NCBI GenBank assembly: GCA_025765615.1
Contig: JAIVFJ010000003.1
Coordinates: 1-64,000, forward strand
Direction: 5' to 3'
DNA: 64,000 bases
Source of the DNA: Zopfochytrium polystomum
Lineage: Eukaryota; Chytridiomycota; Chytridiomycetes; Chytridiales; Chytridiaceae
Shown here: positions 22,711-33,221 of the stretch, in pieces
How positions within the stretch are numbered: the first letter of the stretch is position 1
Layout: every line of letters begins with the position of its first letter
The notes under the pieces: model-generated
Told to the model about the DNA's origin: nothing
What the model saw: the letters and a program-made list of their open reading frames with translations, nothing else
The model's database searches: none
Translations under genes and position numbers: made by a program

Positions 22711-23695
22711 TCAACCTCTGGCGTCGCCGATCCCGGCATGCCCCAATCTGGGAGTGGACGCGGGAGACTCGAGTCCTCGCGGGACGACCGCGGGCGTCGC
22801 CCCGCACAGCGCCTCGACGCTGAACACGGACGGACCGACCCGCCGTTCCACCGGCGCCCGTCCAACGTCCTTCGCCGTCTCATCCACTCCGGTTCGCCTC
22901 CCGCCAGGTACACGTCCCACAGCCTCCACCGTAAGCGCCACCGAAGGTGGCGGTGGCGGCGGTGGGTTCACGTACGTATTCGGACCGCGGATGCGCCTCT
23001 TCGGGCCGTCGTGCCGTTGCGCAGCGCGGCCCTCGACGCGGCAGAGCCTGCACCCGACCTTGCGGCGGCGGTGGATGCAGATGGAGCCGCCGCCGTGGCC
23101 GAGCTCGAAGCACTCGATGCATTGGGAGCGGCGGCGGTTGTGTGCGCAGGGGGCTGGGCGGCGCTGGGTGGGTTGCGATGGGGGCGCGGGGGGGCCGGCA
23201 GCGGCGGGGGTTTACGTTGGCTGGGGTGGGGTTGCTGGAGGTAGAGGGCAGTGGGCGGTGGGGAGGTGGAGGGGTTGCAGGGCGTTTTTCGATTGGGGTT
23301 GGGCTCGGGACCGGGGTCGGGTGGGCTTGCGGTTGATGAGGCTTGAGCGGCGAGGCGGCGGCGGTGGGTGGTTTTGTTGCTTCTTGTGTGGCGGGTGGTT
23401 GGGGCGGACGAGGGGCTTGTCCGGCGTGGTTGAAGGTGTGGAGCGGGGCAGTTGGAGGGCAGGGGAACTGGGGCGCGAACAGGTGGATTGCGTGGTGGAC
23501 CGGCACGGCGACTTGAAAGACGAGGTTGACAAGCTGGCCTTGTTGGTGTTGGCCGCCGCCGGACAAAGTTGGGGGATTTGGTTGATGTTGGAAGTGTTGC
23601 AGTGGTTGCTGTTGTTGGAGGAGCAACTGGGTGAAGGGACCGGCAGCGCGGAGAGTGAGGGCGCCCTGCTGCTGCTGCTGCTGCTGCTGCTGCAT
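22711..23695 (-). CDS. Gln/Pro-rich protein with C-x-H-x-R-R-R...C-x2-C motifs
   Basis: Exon 1 (23695-23216) and exon 2 (23163-22711) are joined in phase 0 across a 52-bp intron with donor GTAAAC and acceptor CACCCAG, giving 310 residues. The N-terminus starts with a polyglutamine run encoded by a CAG repeat, followed by a Gln/His/Pro-rich region. Exon 2 opens with CAHNRRRSQCIEC and, 9 residues later, CIHRRRKVGCRLC, a tandem repeat of a Cys-x-His-x-Arg-rich...Cys-x2-Cys pattern that looks zinc-binding. A basic segment (GPKRRIRGP) follows. The combination of a low-complexity activation-like region and a small Cys/His module suggests a nuclear regulator; this is inference. The splice choice is supported because it alone joins the Q-rich frame to the Cys/His frame. 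Confidence 0.6.
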
Positions 23696-24067
23696 ACTGA
23701 TGGATGGGATAATTTACGGGTGGGGGGGGGGAGTGTGCAGTATTCGTTGGAACAGTGCGCCGCGCCTTCGACGACAAGTCAGTCAATCCGCTTTTCTTTT
23801 TTGCTGCTGCTGCTGCTGCGCGCCACGAGAGTGTGTGTGTGGTCATCCCATTTTTATATAGCTGCACGTTCCCGCTCTCTGTCTCTTTCTCTCTCTCTCT
23901 CTCACTCTGTCCCTCTCTCTCTGTCTCTCTGTCTCTCTGTCTCTCTCTGTTACCCGTTTCGACGACTGTGACGCCCCGAGCCGGGCTTGTTGTTTGGAGT
24001 GCGTGCACTGTTTCGGCGCACTGAATTTTCCCTATCGCAAGTGGTGGTCGCAAAAGCAGACACACAT

Positions 24068-24110
<43 letters not shown>

Positions 24111-25382
24111 AACAGACAAACAGACGGACAGACAGACACGCAAAAACCGAGGGTGGGTGGAGCATGCCATTGAGTGTTCACTCTTTCCTGCTCCTTCTTG
24201 TGTCGCGGGCTGAGCACGCCAACACACACACACATTTGTGCCAAGACAAGTTGCGAAACAGGCGCAAGCCCAGCCAATGGGGAGAGGGAGAGATATGGGG
24301 TGGAAGAGAAAAACCACGCAACGCGCTTCTTACGATCACAGATGCGGTGATGCTTGGCAAATTCCCCGACACCTTGGAGGGGTTCCCCTAAATTCCTCTT
24401 CCCATTCACCGGCCCGCGCATCGCAAAGTTCATTCAACTGGGCAGGATTCAGAGTCCTTTCGGGCTGTGTTTGCTTGCTTGCTTGAACAGCCCGCACGAG
24501 CAAACGGGTGCAAGCTGCATCCGCCCTATCGCGTTTTGACGGCTGACACCATCCGACGACTCTCCCCGGGAACCAAGGAAGCGGCCCATGCTTCCACAGT
24601 GCTTCCGCCGTTGGGGTTGCGTAAAAGAATAAAAAAAAATAAAATTAAAATAAAAAAAAAACCCACACAATTCTTCTCCCCGGCCAAGTTGTCGGGTCGG
24701 GTCAGGTGGTGGTGGGGTCGGGTCCTCCACATTCTGTCGCAACCTCCACAAAACCAGACACCGTTCTCAATTTTTTTTTTCTTTTTTTTGGTTTTTTTTT
24801 TTCCTTCTTCTTTTGTCTTTCGGAAACAAAACCGTTCAAGACGTGTCTGTCCTTATCACATCAAGGACGCAGCACGTTGGAGCAAGCACTCAGCCCCACT
24901 ATCTCGACTCGAGGGTTTCTTTGGGTGGAGACTACGCTGCTTGGCGCGGCCAAGCGAGTCGGCTGTGGTGGCTGCGGCGGCGCTGGTGGGGTCGGCGCGG
25001 ATGCTTCGGAGCAATGTCGCGGGGGGACCAGCGCTGGCGGCGGTCGCACGGCGAGATGTGTGCGGGGCGGAGGGATTTTGAAGGGTGGGCAGTGTTTGAG
25101 GATGGGGACCGGGGACGTGTGCCATGTGGAGGGGGCTGGAGGGCGCAGGAAAAAAAAAAACAAACCGTCGGAGCGGAGTCGACGCTGCTCTAGGAGGCCG
25201 CGCAAAACCGGAAGATGACGTTGAGGTGTCGATAAAGTTTGCATTGCCTGGTTACCCCGGCTCGCGCGATCGTTGCTTGGCGCGGTCGCGCCACCAGTCC
25301 GAGTCGCCCTTGACTGCAGCGGGAGGCAGTTCGTTGCGGCCTGCAAGCAGCCAAGGGGCCAGGTTAGAGCAGCAGAAATGCG

Positions 25383-25440
<58 letters not shown>

Positions 25441-25551
25441 ACACACACACAAACCGTGCGCAGCAGTCTCGAGTATTTAAATTTCGGAGGGCCATCGCAG
25501 AGCAGCAGCAGCACAATCACCGGCCCCTCCTCCCTGCGCGCCACCAAGATA
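23696..25551. other. Intergenic; CT, GACA and CA repeats and a gene fragment
   Basis: Simple repeats occur at about 23875-23950 (CT), 24060-24150 (GACA) and 25385-25451 (CA). The frames opened by these are repeat artefacts. At about 24950-25190 (+) the DNA resembles the 3' part of the transcription-factor-like gene at 29155-29260 and is probably a decayed duplicate. A TATTTAAAT box at about 25474 precedes the chitinase start. Confidence 0.45.
24950..25190 (+). pseudogene. Fragment resembling the C-terminal region of the 27-29 kb gene
   Basis: One plus frame here reads RWRRSHGEMC...RRDFEGWAVFEDG. The gene at about 29155-29250 reads RWRPSYCEIC...LREFERWAVFETG in its corresponding frame. The shared spacing argues for common descent. 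No complete gene surrounds this fragment, so it looks like a partial duplication or the remnant of a neighbouring paralogue. Confidence 0.4.
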
Positions 25552-26952
25552 ATGATAGTAACAACAACTCGAAGCATCCTCGCCGCCGTCGCCTTCTTGG
25601 CCGCGCTGGATCCGCTTGCTGTGGCAGGCGCACCAGCGGGGCCCACGACCCAAAACTCCACCGCCGTCGCGTACAGGCCGTTCAAGCAGCCCGGCGTCAT
25701 CGGGTACTGGCCAAACTGGGGTCCGTACTGTCGCCCGCAGAACAGCATCGACAAGATCGACCTGAACGGGGTTTCCGTGGTCAGCTACGCTTTCCGTGAG
25801 TTGAAAGTCGTCTCGTTCGTTCCCCACCACGATGCTTACTCTTCTTTTTTTTTTTTTTTTTTTTTTTGATGTGGTTCCCCATTTTTATCAGTGAACATTC
25901 TTGCGAACGGCACCGTCGCCAGCTCTGACTCCTGGGCGGACTCCACGTGGATCCCCACAACGCTCAAGGTTCGCAACAGCTACCCTCACCTGTTGACTTA
26001 GATCGCGGTCGGTGGATGGTCCCTGTCGAGGTACTTTAGCGACGTGGCGGCGAGCTCGACGGCAACGGCTGCGTTCGTGAACAACATTCACGTTTACATG
26101 GACGCCAACGGATTCGATGGTGTGAACATTGACTTCGAGTACCCCGGGTAAGGAACGAACGACCCCCAGCACTAAGATCAGCTGCGTATTAAAACCATCT
26201 CAACCAGGGTGGTGGTGCTCCCTGCAACTCGGTGCGTGCCGACGACCTTGAAAACATGGTCGCCTTTTTCAAAGCGCTCCGATCCGAGCTCGGTCTCGAC
26301 CGGCTCATTTCCTTTGCAGTCTTGGTCAACGCACAGCGATACATCAAGAACGGCGTCAACTACCTCACAAAATACGCTCCTTTCCTGTCGTACATCGGCG
26401 TGATGGGCTTCGACATGTACACAACGTCGTCGGCGAACCCTTACTCCGACATCCACACAGCTCTGGACGTGCCCCCCCCCAACGACCCGCAGCGTCCGAA
26501 GAACAACCTCCCCAACTTCGCGACCGCCACCGCCATCGCCCAAATGATCAGCGACGGCGTCCCGCTCGAGAAGCTGGTCCTCGGAGTCGCGTTCTACGTC
26601 GTCGGTAGCCGCGACGGGGGTGCAAAACGGGCTGTTCCAGGAGTGTGCAAAGGACGGGCAGACCGTCGACAACGCGACGCCGTGCGCGTTGCGACCTGGT
26701 GACTACCTTGACGCTTCGCCGAGCTGCGACTGGTGCGATCCGGCGCAGTGCGCGCACACGGGGGTGTGGATGTACTTTAGTCTGCGCGGGAACAACGGGA
26801 CGCAGGGGGGGGGCGCCGCTTGTGGCGGACACTGTGACGGCGGGGAACCGGTGGACGCAGGTTGGGCGGCGTGTTTACGTGGGAGCTGTCGCAGGACTAC
26901 CAGGGCGAGCTGCTTTCGGCCATGAAGGACGCGTGGAGTTGCTCATTGTGAG
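25552..26952 (+). pseudogene. GH18 chitinase, frame-disrupted
   Basis: The ATG at 25552 starts a signal peptide (MIVTTTRSILAAVAFLAALD). Exon 1 ends at 25795 and exon 2 begins at 25892. GH18 landmarks follow in order: GVIGYWPNWG, VSVVSYAF, AVGGWSLS, FDGVNIDFEYPG (the DxxDxDxE active-site motif, with Asn at the second Asp position but catalytic Asp and Glu kept), GVMGFDMYTT, LVLGVAFY and finally LGGVFTWELSQDYQG. The family hydrolyses chitin outside the cell or in the wall. Lesions: an in-frame TAG at 25999-26001 in an otherwise conserved stretch, a one-base frame change after the intron at about 26149-26208, another near 26600-26625, one at the nine-G run 26805-26813, and apparent loss of about 20-30 codons before the final motif. 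The TAG could be avoided by calling 25969-26001 a 33-bp GT-AG intron, but the removed residues fit the family. Confidence 0.82.
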
Positions 26953-27199
26953 TCGGTGTGGTCGTTTGGAATACTCCAAAGAAGAACCATTCCCAATTTT
27001 CGCAGTACCCACAATATACTTTGTTAGAGTTTCTGGCGCAGTGGTGTCTTTTGGTCAACAACAACGGTCCTGGTCTGGGCGCTCTTGAACCAAAAACAAG
27101 AAGCAACATCGTCGACTGCTCCGCTAATCTCCCGAAATTTGGTGAGAGATGTTTCACGACCGGAAAGTATTAGTTATTTACCTGCGCTTTGTTTTCGGG

Positions 27200-29390
27200 A
27201 AGGTGCACACTCTACACAGAAACGATCGAGTTCTCTCTGCCTCTTCCTTGGATTAAGTTGGATGCCACAAAGCGATTTCGGAGGACGCTCGTTTTTGTTT
27301 TGAAGGACCGGGGCAGGGTGCCGACGCTTTTGCGGTAAGTTCTTTGAGGGGTGGTTGGCGGTGGGAATGAGAACGAGAGATGGAGCAGATGTGGGTGAGA
27401 GGGAGAACAGTGGGAGTACAGAAAAATAAGGAAAACACCCCTTCCGCATCCCACCACACACTTAGCGCGACGATCTGCGCGGTGGGTGCAAACGAATACC
27501 GCGGGCGCTGCCGAAGCAAAGCTTTCAGAACTACAACGAGTTAACGCGGTCGCAAACGATGCAGTCGAGCGACACGCCGTCGATTGAGAACTTGCAGGCG
27601 GTGGTCATCCTGTCAGAAGCATCGCTTCGTTGAGTGAAGCACTCCATTTGCACCTTTTTCATGTCTTCTCGCCACTCGATCTCCATTAACTCTATTATCT
27701 TCAACACAATCAAACCGTGCTTACAGGCGTCGGAAAGTTTGCGGTCGGCCGACTGCTGTCCGGAATCGCGCGCAGAATGGTAAACGCACGGGTTGATTGT
27801 GCCGCAGCTCGAACTTCCGCCCCTTTTTTTTACGTCGTCACCTCGCGCTCGATACCAAAAACAAAAAAAAAAAATACAAGTTGTCCTCCTCAAAGTCGAT
27901 GTCGACTCAGACGTCCTTCCCGGCCCCTTCACCGCCATCGAAAAGGAGACGCGCCGGCGCTGCTGGTTCCTGACGTACCTCACCGAGCGATATGCGTACC
28001 GCCCCCCCTCCTCACCCCACGATTTATAACCCCGGCCCCACCCTCGTAGGAGTCGGTGTTTTTTACTATTACTTTTTTTTTTTTTTTTTTTTTTTTGTTT
28101 GGCGGATCGTGTCGTCTTTGCATATTGCGGACACACTTGCTCATTTTCCTACTCGAGCCCCTCGTTTCTTCGTCTTCTGGGGTGTTTTTATCTCTTTCAT
28201 CTGTAAGGCGGGGGCGCTAGTTTCTTCCGTTTTTATCTTTTGCTCTCTCGTTCTCTGCTGTCGCCTTTGTGTTTCTCTTCTTCGCCTTTTTTTTTTTTTC
28301 AGACGCGGCGGTCCAGTCCATTCCGTGCTATGCAAGTTTGGGGGCGGGTGTGGAGCCAAAGAGATGCCGGGGCTTTCCCCAACTATTGTGCGTTTTACCC
28401 CCTCTCTCCCCTCGTTTCCAACAGACATCTCCATCAACGACACGCGCCCCTCCAACGTCCCATCGGCGCGACCCACGTACGTGCGACCTATCCGCACCGA
28501 CGCCGAGTGGGAGTTCTCCTCCGACAACTTCTCGCCGTCCTCCCCCTCCTCCATCGCCGACGAGGACGCCGGGTCGTTCACGTGCACGCGTTCTTTGATG
28601 CGCTGGACGTCAACCTGTACGTGCCTGGCGCGCGGGCGGCGGGGGAGACGGAGGGGCTGAGCCGAGGTGGCGGGCGGTGTGGGGGTGGCGGTGTGGGGGT
28701 GGCGGTTCGAATGGCGGAGGGCGTCGTTTTGCCTGGACCACGGGGCGGGGGTGTTTCTGGCGGTGCGGACGCTGACGCGAGTGTTGCCGCGAGCGATTTG
28801 CGGCGGGGGAGGTGGTTGGGGTTGGGGACGGTGTCGCGGTGCGACGGGCGTTTGCGGTGGCGATGGCGGCAGGCGGAGGCGATTGCGGATGAGGCGGCGA
28901 GGGTCGTGGCGAGGGCGGCGGGGAGGCCGGGGACGGGAACCCGATGTGGGGGGTGGTGCAGGTGTTTTCTGCGGCGGCGTTTCTGGCGTTCGCCGCAGCG
29001 GTGGATGGGTCGGCGGAGGACGGTGCGGGACCGGGGAGGGTCAGGGCCGCGGCGGCGGCGTTGGCGGGGCCGAGCGAGGCGGTGCTTGTCGCGCGGCGGG
29101 CTGAAGCTGCGCGGACGTTTGGGGAGTTTGTGGTGATGTTCGGACGGAGCGGCGGTGGCGGCCGTCGTATTGCGAGATCTGCGGGCAGTTGCGGGAATTT
29201 GAGCGCTGGGCGGTGTTTGAGACTGGTACGGGGAGGTGGAGGATCGGTGGGAGGCAGAGGAGATCTGGTGGAGGAGGCTGCGCATTTGACATCGGAAGTA
29301 TCCGTCGAGTTTGTCACTCTCGGGATCCTTCGACTCGCGCCGTCGTTGCTGGGTTCAGTCTCGCCGCCGGTCGTAATTGACTCGAACACC
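27200..29390 (+). CDS. Fungal_trans-like transcription factor, exon structure unresolved
   Basis: Several plus-strand pieces line up with the middle homology domain of fungal zinc-cluster regulators (PF04082). In order they are VPTLLR / ATICAVGANEYRG across a GTAAGT...TTAG intron at about 27333-27466, SIENLQAVVILSEA (about 27570-27630), VGKFAVGRLLSGIARRMV after an intron ending at 27726, IEKETRRRCWFLTYLTERY (about 27940-27990), then DISINDTRPSNVPSARP after an acceptor at about 28425. A region near 28945-29100 contains FSAAAFLAFAAAVDG. I do not see a Zn2Cys6 DNA-binding cluster upstream, so the 5' end may be missing or the gene may be a partial copy. Frame changes by one base at the GGG run 27790-27792 and near 27530. 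These could be sequence errors. I give approximate limits only. Confidence 0.5.
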
Positions 29391-29661
29391 GATCGCGCAC
29401 GTAGCCAAGCGGTCCAGGAGGAACAAAGAGCGTCGACGGCTGACGGTCCATTTATCAGGCTGGAGCCTTATCCAAGCGGGGTGGAGCCGACGGCAGTAGA
29501 AGACGACAACAAGGGTGTTGATGATTCGGACTGGGACAAGTGGGAAGGGTTCTTGAATCAACTCATTTCGGGCACAGAGAGAGAGGCGAAGACCTTGTAC
29601 CCCTGGCAGACGCACTTCGCTCAACCCCAACTTAATCCTTTTCCTTTCGCGGTTTACTTTC

Positions 29662-30788
29662 TTGATAATTACCCTCCACGTTCTTTTGCCTAATAGTAAC
29701 AGCAGCAATCTACAATTTTTCCTTCTCATGCAAGTTGACAACTGTCTTGAATGTTGCAGCATCGTGCTTTTTGTGATGCTGTTTCTCCATGCTGAATTTG
29801 GATGTGATCTTGGGGACAGTGACGGTGGTGGGAGCCAGGAGGACGAGGCTGTTTTGACTTTTGACAAGGTGTCGGAAGACTTTTTTCCCCCCACTGTACA
29901 ACGTCAGCTCAATAACATCCACACCAACACGTCAAATGCCCACCCTTCTCATTGCCCCGACAATGCTTTTCAGCTCGACTCCAAAAACGCTGCATCGCTC
30001 TTCTCACCAGGCAGCCTGAACCTCTGCCGTCACCCACCGCTCTCGTCTCACGAGCAATTGCACCCAGTGAACAACGCCACGAGCGCGTCTGGAACCGCCA
30101 CCGGAACTCGCAAATCCCCCGGAGGCAGCGCCAACTCGGGATGGGACGCCATTGACTCGTCGCCTTCGCACTTTGGCCCTTCAGTGCTGCACACGACGCA
30201 CATCGACCCTTCTGTAGCTGGGTACCTGAAGGCGCACGACATTCACCGGGACGAGTTGTGCATGGAGGACTCGGAGGCGGCGGAGGAGTGGCGACGGCGG
30301 ATCGGGTGGGTGTTTGAGCACGGGCTTCCGGAGGAGCAGCGGTTCGAGATGCGGTGGGTGCCAAAGGAGGTCGGGTACGGCATGTTTGCAAAGATGCACG
30401 TAGCAAAGGGCAGCATCATCGGCGTGTATGGATCGTTTTAACAAACTGTGAGTTTTCGCCCCTAGCCCCTTCCAATGTGAAACCGCTGACATCTCTCTAC
30501 GCATCATCGCGTTGCAGCGGAGAATTCCTTCTATATGTGAGCGTACCCATCCGACATCATGGACGCCGACGGCAACGTCAGGTCGCTCGTCTTCGACGCG
30601 CAGTACCGCAGCAATTTCTTGCGTTTTGTGAACTACGCCACAAGGCCAACACGGAGGAGGTGTACGTGCCATACGACGGGATTTGGCAGGTCGCGTGTGT
30701 GGCCGTGCGGCTGATTGAGGCGGGGGAGGAGGTGACTATTGATTACGGCATCGATTACTGGGAGAAGCGGCCAGGCGTGCTCTTGTAA
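29662..30788 (+). pseudogene. SET-domain protein, frame-disrupted
   Basis: An open frame at 29662-30441 ends in VPKEVGYGMFAKMHVAKGS, the start of a SET domain. After an intron (about 30450-30517, GTGAGT...TTGCAG) come YPSDIMDADGN, FLRFVNYA (the RFxNH-like motif, here Asn-Tyr) and EAGEEVTIDYGIDYW (the ELTFDY-like motif). SET proteins methylate lysines using S-adenosylmethionine, but the target cannot be inferred. Three lesions are visible: a one-base loss near the TTTT at 30435-30440, a TGA where Trp fits at about 30538, and another one-base shift near 30640. They break the catalytic domain unless they are sequence errors. Upstream sequence at 29500-29690 may add N-terminal coding. Confidence 0.6.
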
Positions 30789-32099
30789 GAGGCCAGCGGG
30801 CGTTTGAGTCGGACTCGTAAGGCAATCGAACGGAAAGGAGCAAGCTGTGCTTTGAGGCTTGCGTCAGAGCTAGGCTGTCGTCGGTGTTTCTCGTTTTTGT
30901 AAATAGGTCCGGAAAACCACGGCTGGGCTCACCGGGATAGCGGAGCGGCAATTGGCAGGAGAATCCCGGGGAATCTGCGAGGACAAACTGAGCGCCTGTT
31001 CTCACAGCATGGGACGATGCACGTCAGCCCGTTGTTATTTTTTGACATTGCTCCTATTTACTGAAGCTTTCATGGAAAACCCCGGACTGGTGAGCGGCGC
31101 TTTCGCCCAGGGCGGAGATTACGGTACCTGCTCAGGAAGTCAACATGAACGATCATTATTAGTGATTTTGCCAGTCGGGCCGGTACTCTGCTCGATCGGA
31201 TATGCGAAGAAGCGCGGAAACTGGTTAACACACGGATGAAAAAGTGCCAAAGAACATCAAGATAACAGGGTGGGAGATTCAGACCAGTGCTCTTAAAGCG
31301 TTTGCCAAGGCAACCTTCCCCACGACGGCGTCCATAAACGGCCCCGGTTCGTCGGATCGGCTCGACGGAGCCTGGGGGGATGATGATGAGGTTGCGGTGG
31401 TCTTGATCGGTCGAGCGATGGCGATGGCACGAGCGACAGCCGATGTGTCTAGATCGGCGACAGCCTCTGCGAGATCAAGGAAGGCATCTGCCAGGGCGGT
31501 GATGCGCGCTCTGCAGGACGATGTTGCTGCCAGCACCCGATCAAGGCGCGCAGCGGCATCGACGAGATCCAAAGGGCGAAGGGGTTGCGGTTGCCGCGGC
31601 GGTGCGGTAAAGCTGTTGGGCTCCATCCTGTCTGTCGGCAAGCCGCGGTACAGTGTGTCCGTCTACAGCCAATGCGACCAGAGAGCGAGCAAGCAGCAGG
31701 TCGCAAGTTGGCAAGCCCTGCCAAAATAGAAGAACTGCCGGTGGGTAGTGGGTTGATCGCAGCGCTAGCGGGGGCCACAGATATCCCGAGCTTGAGGCCG
31801 CTCGCTCGAGGGGACCCAGCCGAAGGGCCGGCGGGCGGGTAAGGAAGGAAAGGGAGGGGGGGAGAGAAGTGTGGAGTGCGGAGTGTGGAGTGCGGGGCGT
31901 CGAGAAGGAGGGGAAGGAAGGAAGGAAGGTGGGCTGCTTGAAAGCACGATATTCTGTAGCGTTCAACCTGAGACTTCAGAGATCTCGTGCCATGACGGAA
32001 ACCAACGGCTGAGCTCACCGCCCGGTCCCTGACCTCCCTCTCTCCCTCTCTCTCTCTCAAATTGGTTACGCAGAATATTGCAGCAACAGCTATTACGAT
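30789..32099. other. No recognised gene; possible short minus-strand gene
   Basis: A minus-strand frame at 31279-31641 (120 codons) is Ala-rich and helix-like (DAFLDLAEAVADLDTS) but matches nothing I know, and the plus frame over the same bases is also open. A short tandem GTGGAGTGCGG-type repeat and GGAA repeats lie at about 31840-31930. I leave this unassigned. Confidence 0.35.
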
Positions 32100-32560
32100 C
32101 GATGAGAGATGCGAGCAATCGCAAGGACACATTTACCAAAATTTGGAAAAAGCAACCAGGCGTCTTGCTCAATGCTTCAGAAACAAATAAGGCCTCTTCT
32201 TTGAAATACAGCTGTGAATTCCAAGCTGGTGCAAGTACTTCCAAATGGTTCTGGTTGAAACTGGAGAAGATCGGACTGAATTCATGATGTTTGAGATGTC
32301 CTGTAACGAACGGAGACGATTCTCTGCAGAGCCTTTTGTTGCCCGAGCCAGATATTGTAGATTGTAGACTGAGAGCTTTTTTGGCTGTCCACTGCGTGGG
32401 AGATCCACCAGGCTTCCTGTCTTGTCAAAACGTTGTATGATACTGTGGGTGCTTGATTGCTTGATCAGAACGAAGTCACTGATCCTGCGAATGCTCCATC
32501 CTTTCATTTTATCGTGCCGCTCCCAACATACGGTCTGCCCGACGTCGAACCGTTGCGGCG
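32100..32560 (-). pseudogene. Tc1/mariner transposase, N-terminal remnant
   Basis: The minus-strand frame contains a bipartite helix-turn-helix region of the Tc1 type: MKGWSIRRISDFVLIKQSS, then FDKTGSLVDLPRSGQPKKLS (the tGs...prsGrP linker), then TRTIWKYLHQLGIHSCISKK with KRPYL. A stop follows at about 32169, and only a few residues beyond it (ARRLVAF) resemble the start of the catalytic domain. No DDE/D triad is seen. This is a 5' fragment of a dead element lying immediately upstream of the piggyBac remnant. Confidence 0.8.
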
Positions 32561-32812
32561 CCGAGCTTTCCTCCGCGGATTGGAACTGAAACGCTTTGCG
32601 TTTATTCAAGAGACTTTGGCAGAACAAACAGGAATTTGGGACATGAAAGAAATAAGGTGCTAGGAGGCGACGGCTTGCAAAAGCACGAAGGAGTGAATGT
32701 TCAAACTTATAAGTGAGCCATTCAGTAAGTCAAGGACACGCAACGGTTCTCCCAAAGGCCACTTCCTTGAATAACGTTCTCAAAAACCCAGCGGCCCACG
32801 TCCTTCCTGCTG

Positions 32813-33221
32813 ATGGTATACCCAACAAAGGAGATGGAGCTAGCTCATTTGGATTGTGCTCAACTGTCTGCAGAAGAACTCAATTGTGAGACTGATGAGG
32901 AAGCAGGCTCTGAAGCTGCTGAAGGTGGTGATGGGGCACAGTTCAAAAAAGAGGAGTTTTCAAGATTCATTGGTCTTCTCATCTGGAATGGTGTCAGCCC
33001 ATCCAATGACTGGGAGGACAAGTGGAGCACCCCTCCTCTTCTCAATCGAAATACCAGAGAAATTTCAGGCATCTCCAAATCTCGTTTCAAGGCCATTCTG
33101 CAGTACTTGCACTTCTGTGATGAGAGCAAATATCCAGCCTCTCCCACCGGCAGCAAGACCTACAAAGTGGATGAGGTTCTCGATGCTATTGGGAAGAGTT
33201 TTCAAAGTCTCTATGAACTTG
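32813..33221 (+). pseudogene. piggyBac transposase, 5' part
   Basis: This frame carries the beginning of the DDE_Tnp_1_7 domain: FSRFIGLLIWNGVSPSNDWEDKW, NTREISGISKSRFKAILQYLHF and FQSLYEL, with an acidic stretch before it. It runs into the inserted element at 33222. Removing 33222-40723 together with one CTTG copy rejoins this frame directly to the GPNVSIDEMMISFKGR segment at about 40728, which proves the two parts were one gene. The true start is unclear; the open frame starts at 32813, short of the usual N-terminal region. No TTAA-flanked inverted repeat was found. Confidence 0.85.

Noticed and set aside
24060..24150. CRISPR-like or telomeric array from regular short repeats
   Set aside because: It is a plain GACA microsatellite with no spacers. 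The organism is eukaryotic, and no direct-repeat array with unique spacers exists in the window.
22968..24317. 449-codon minus-strand open frame
   Set aside because: It is a GC-rich shadow frame (Pro/Ala/Arg runs) that also crosses CT and GACA repeats. The spliced Q-rich gene in the other frames has real motifs.
25969..26001. 33-bp GT-AG intron in the chitinase
   Set aside because: The residues it would remove fit the GH18 family, so an in-frame stop is the simpler reading; kept only as an alternative.
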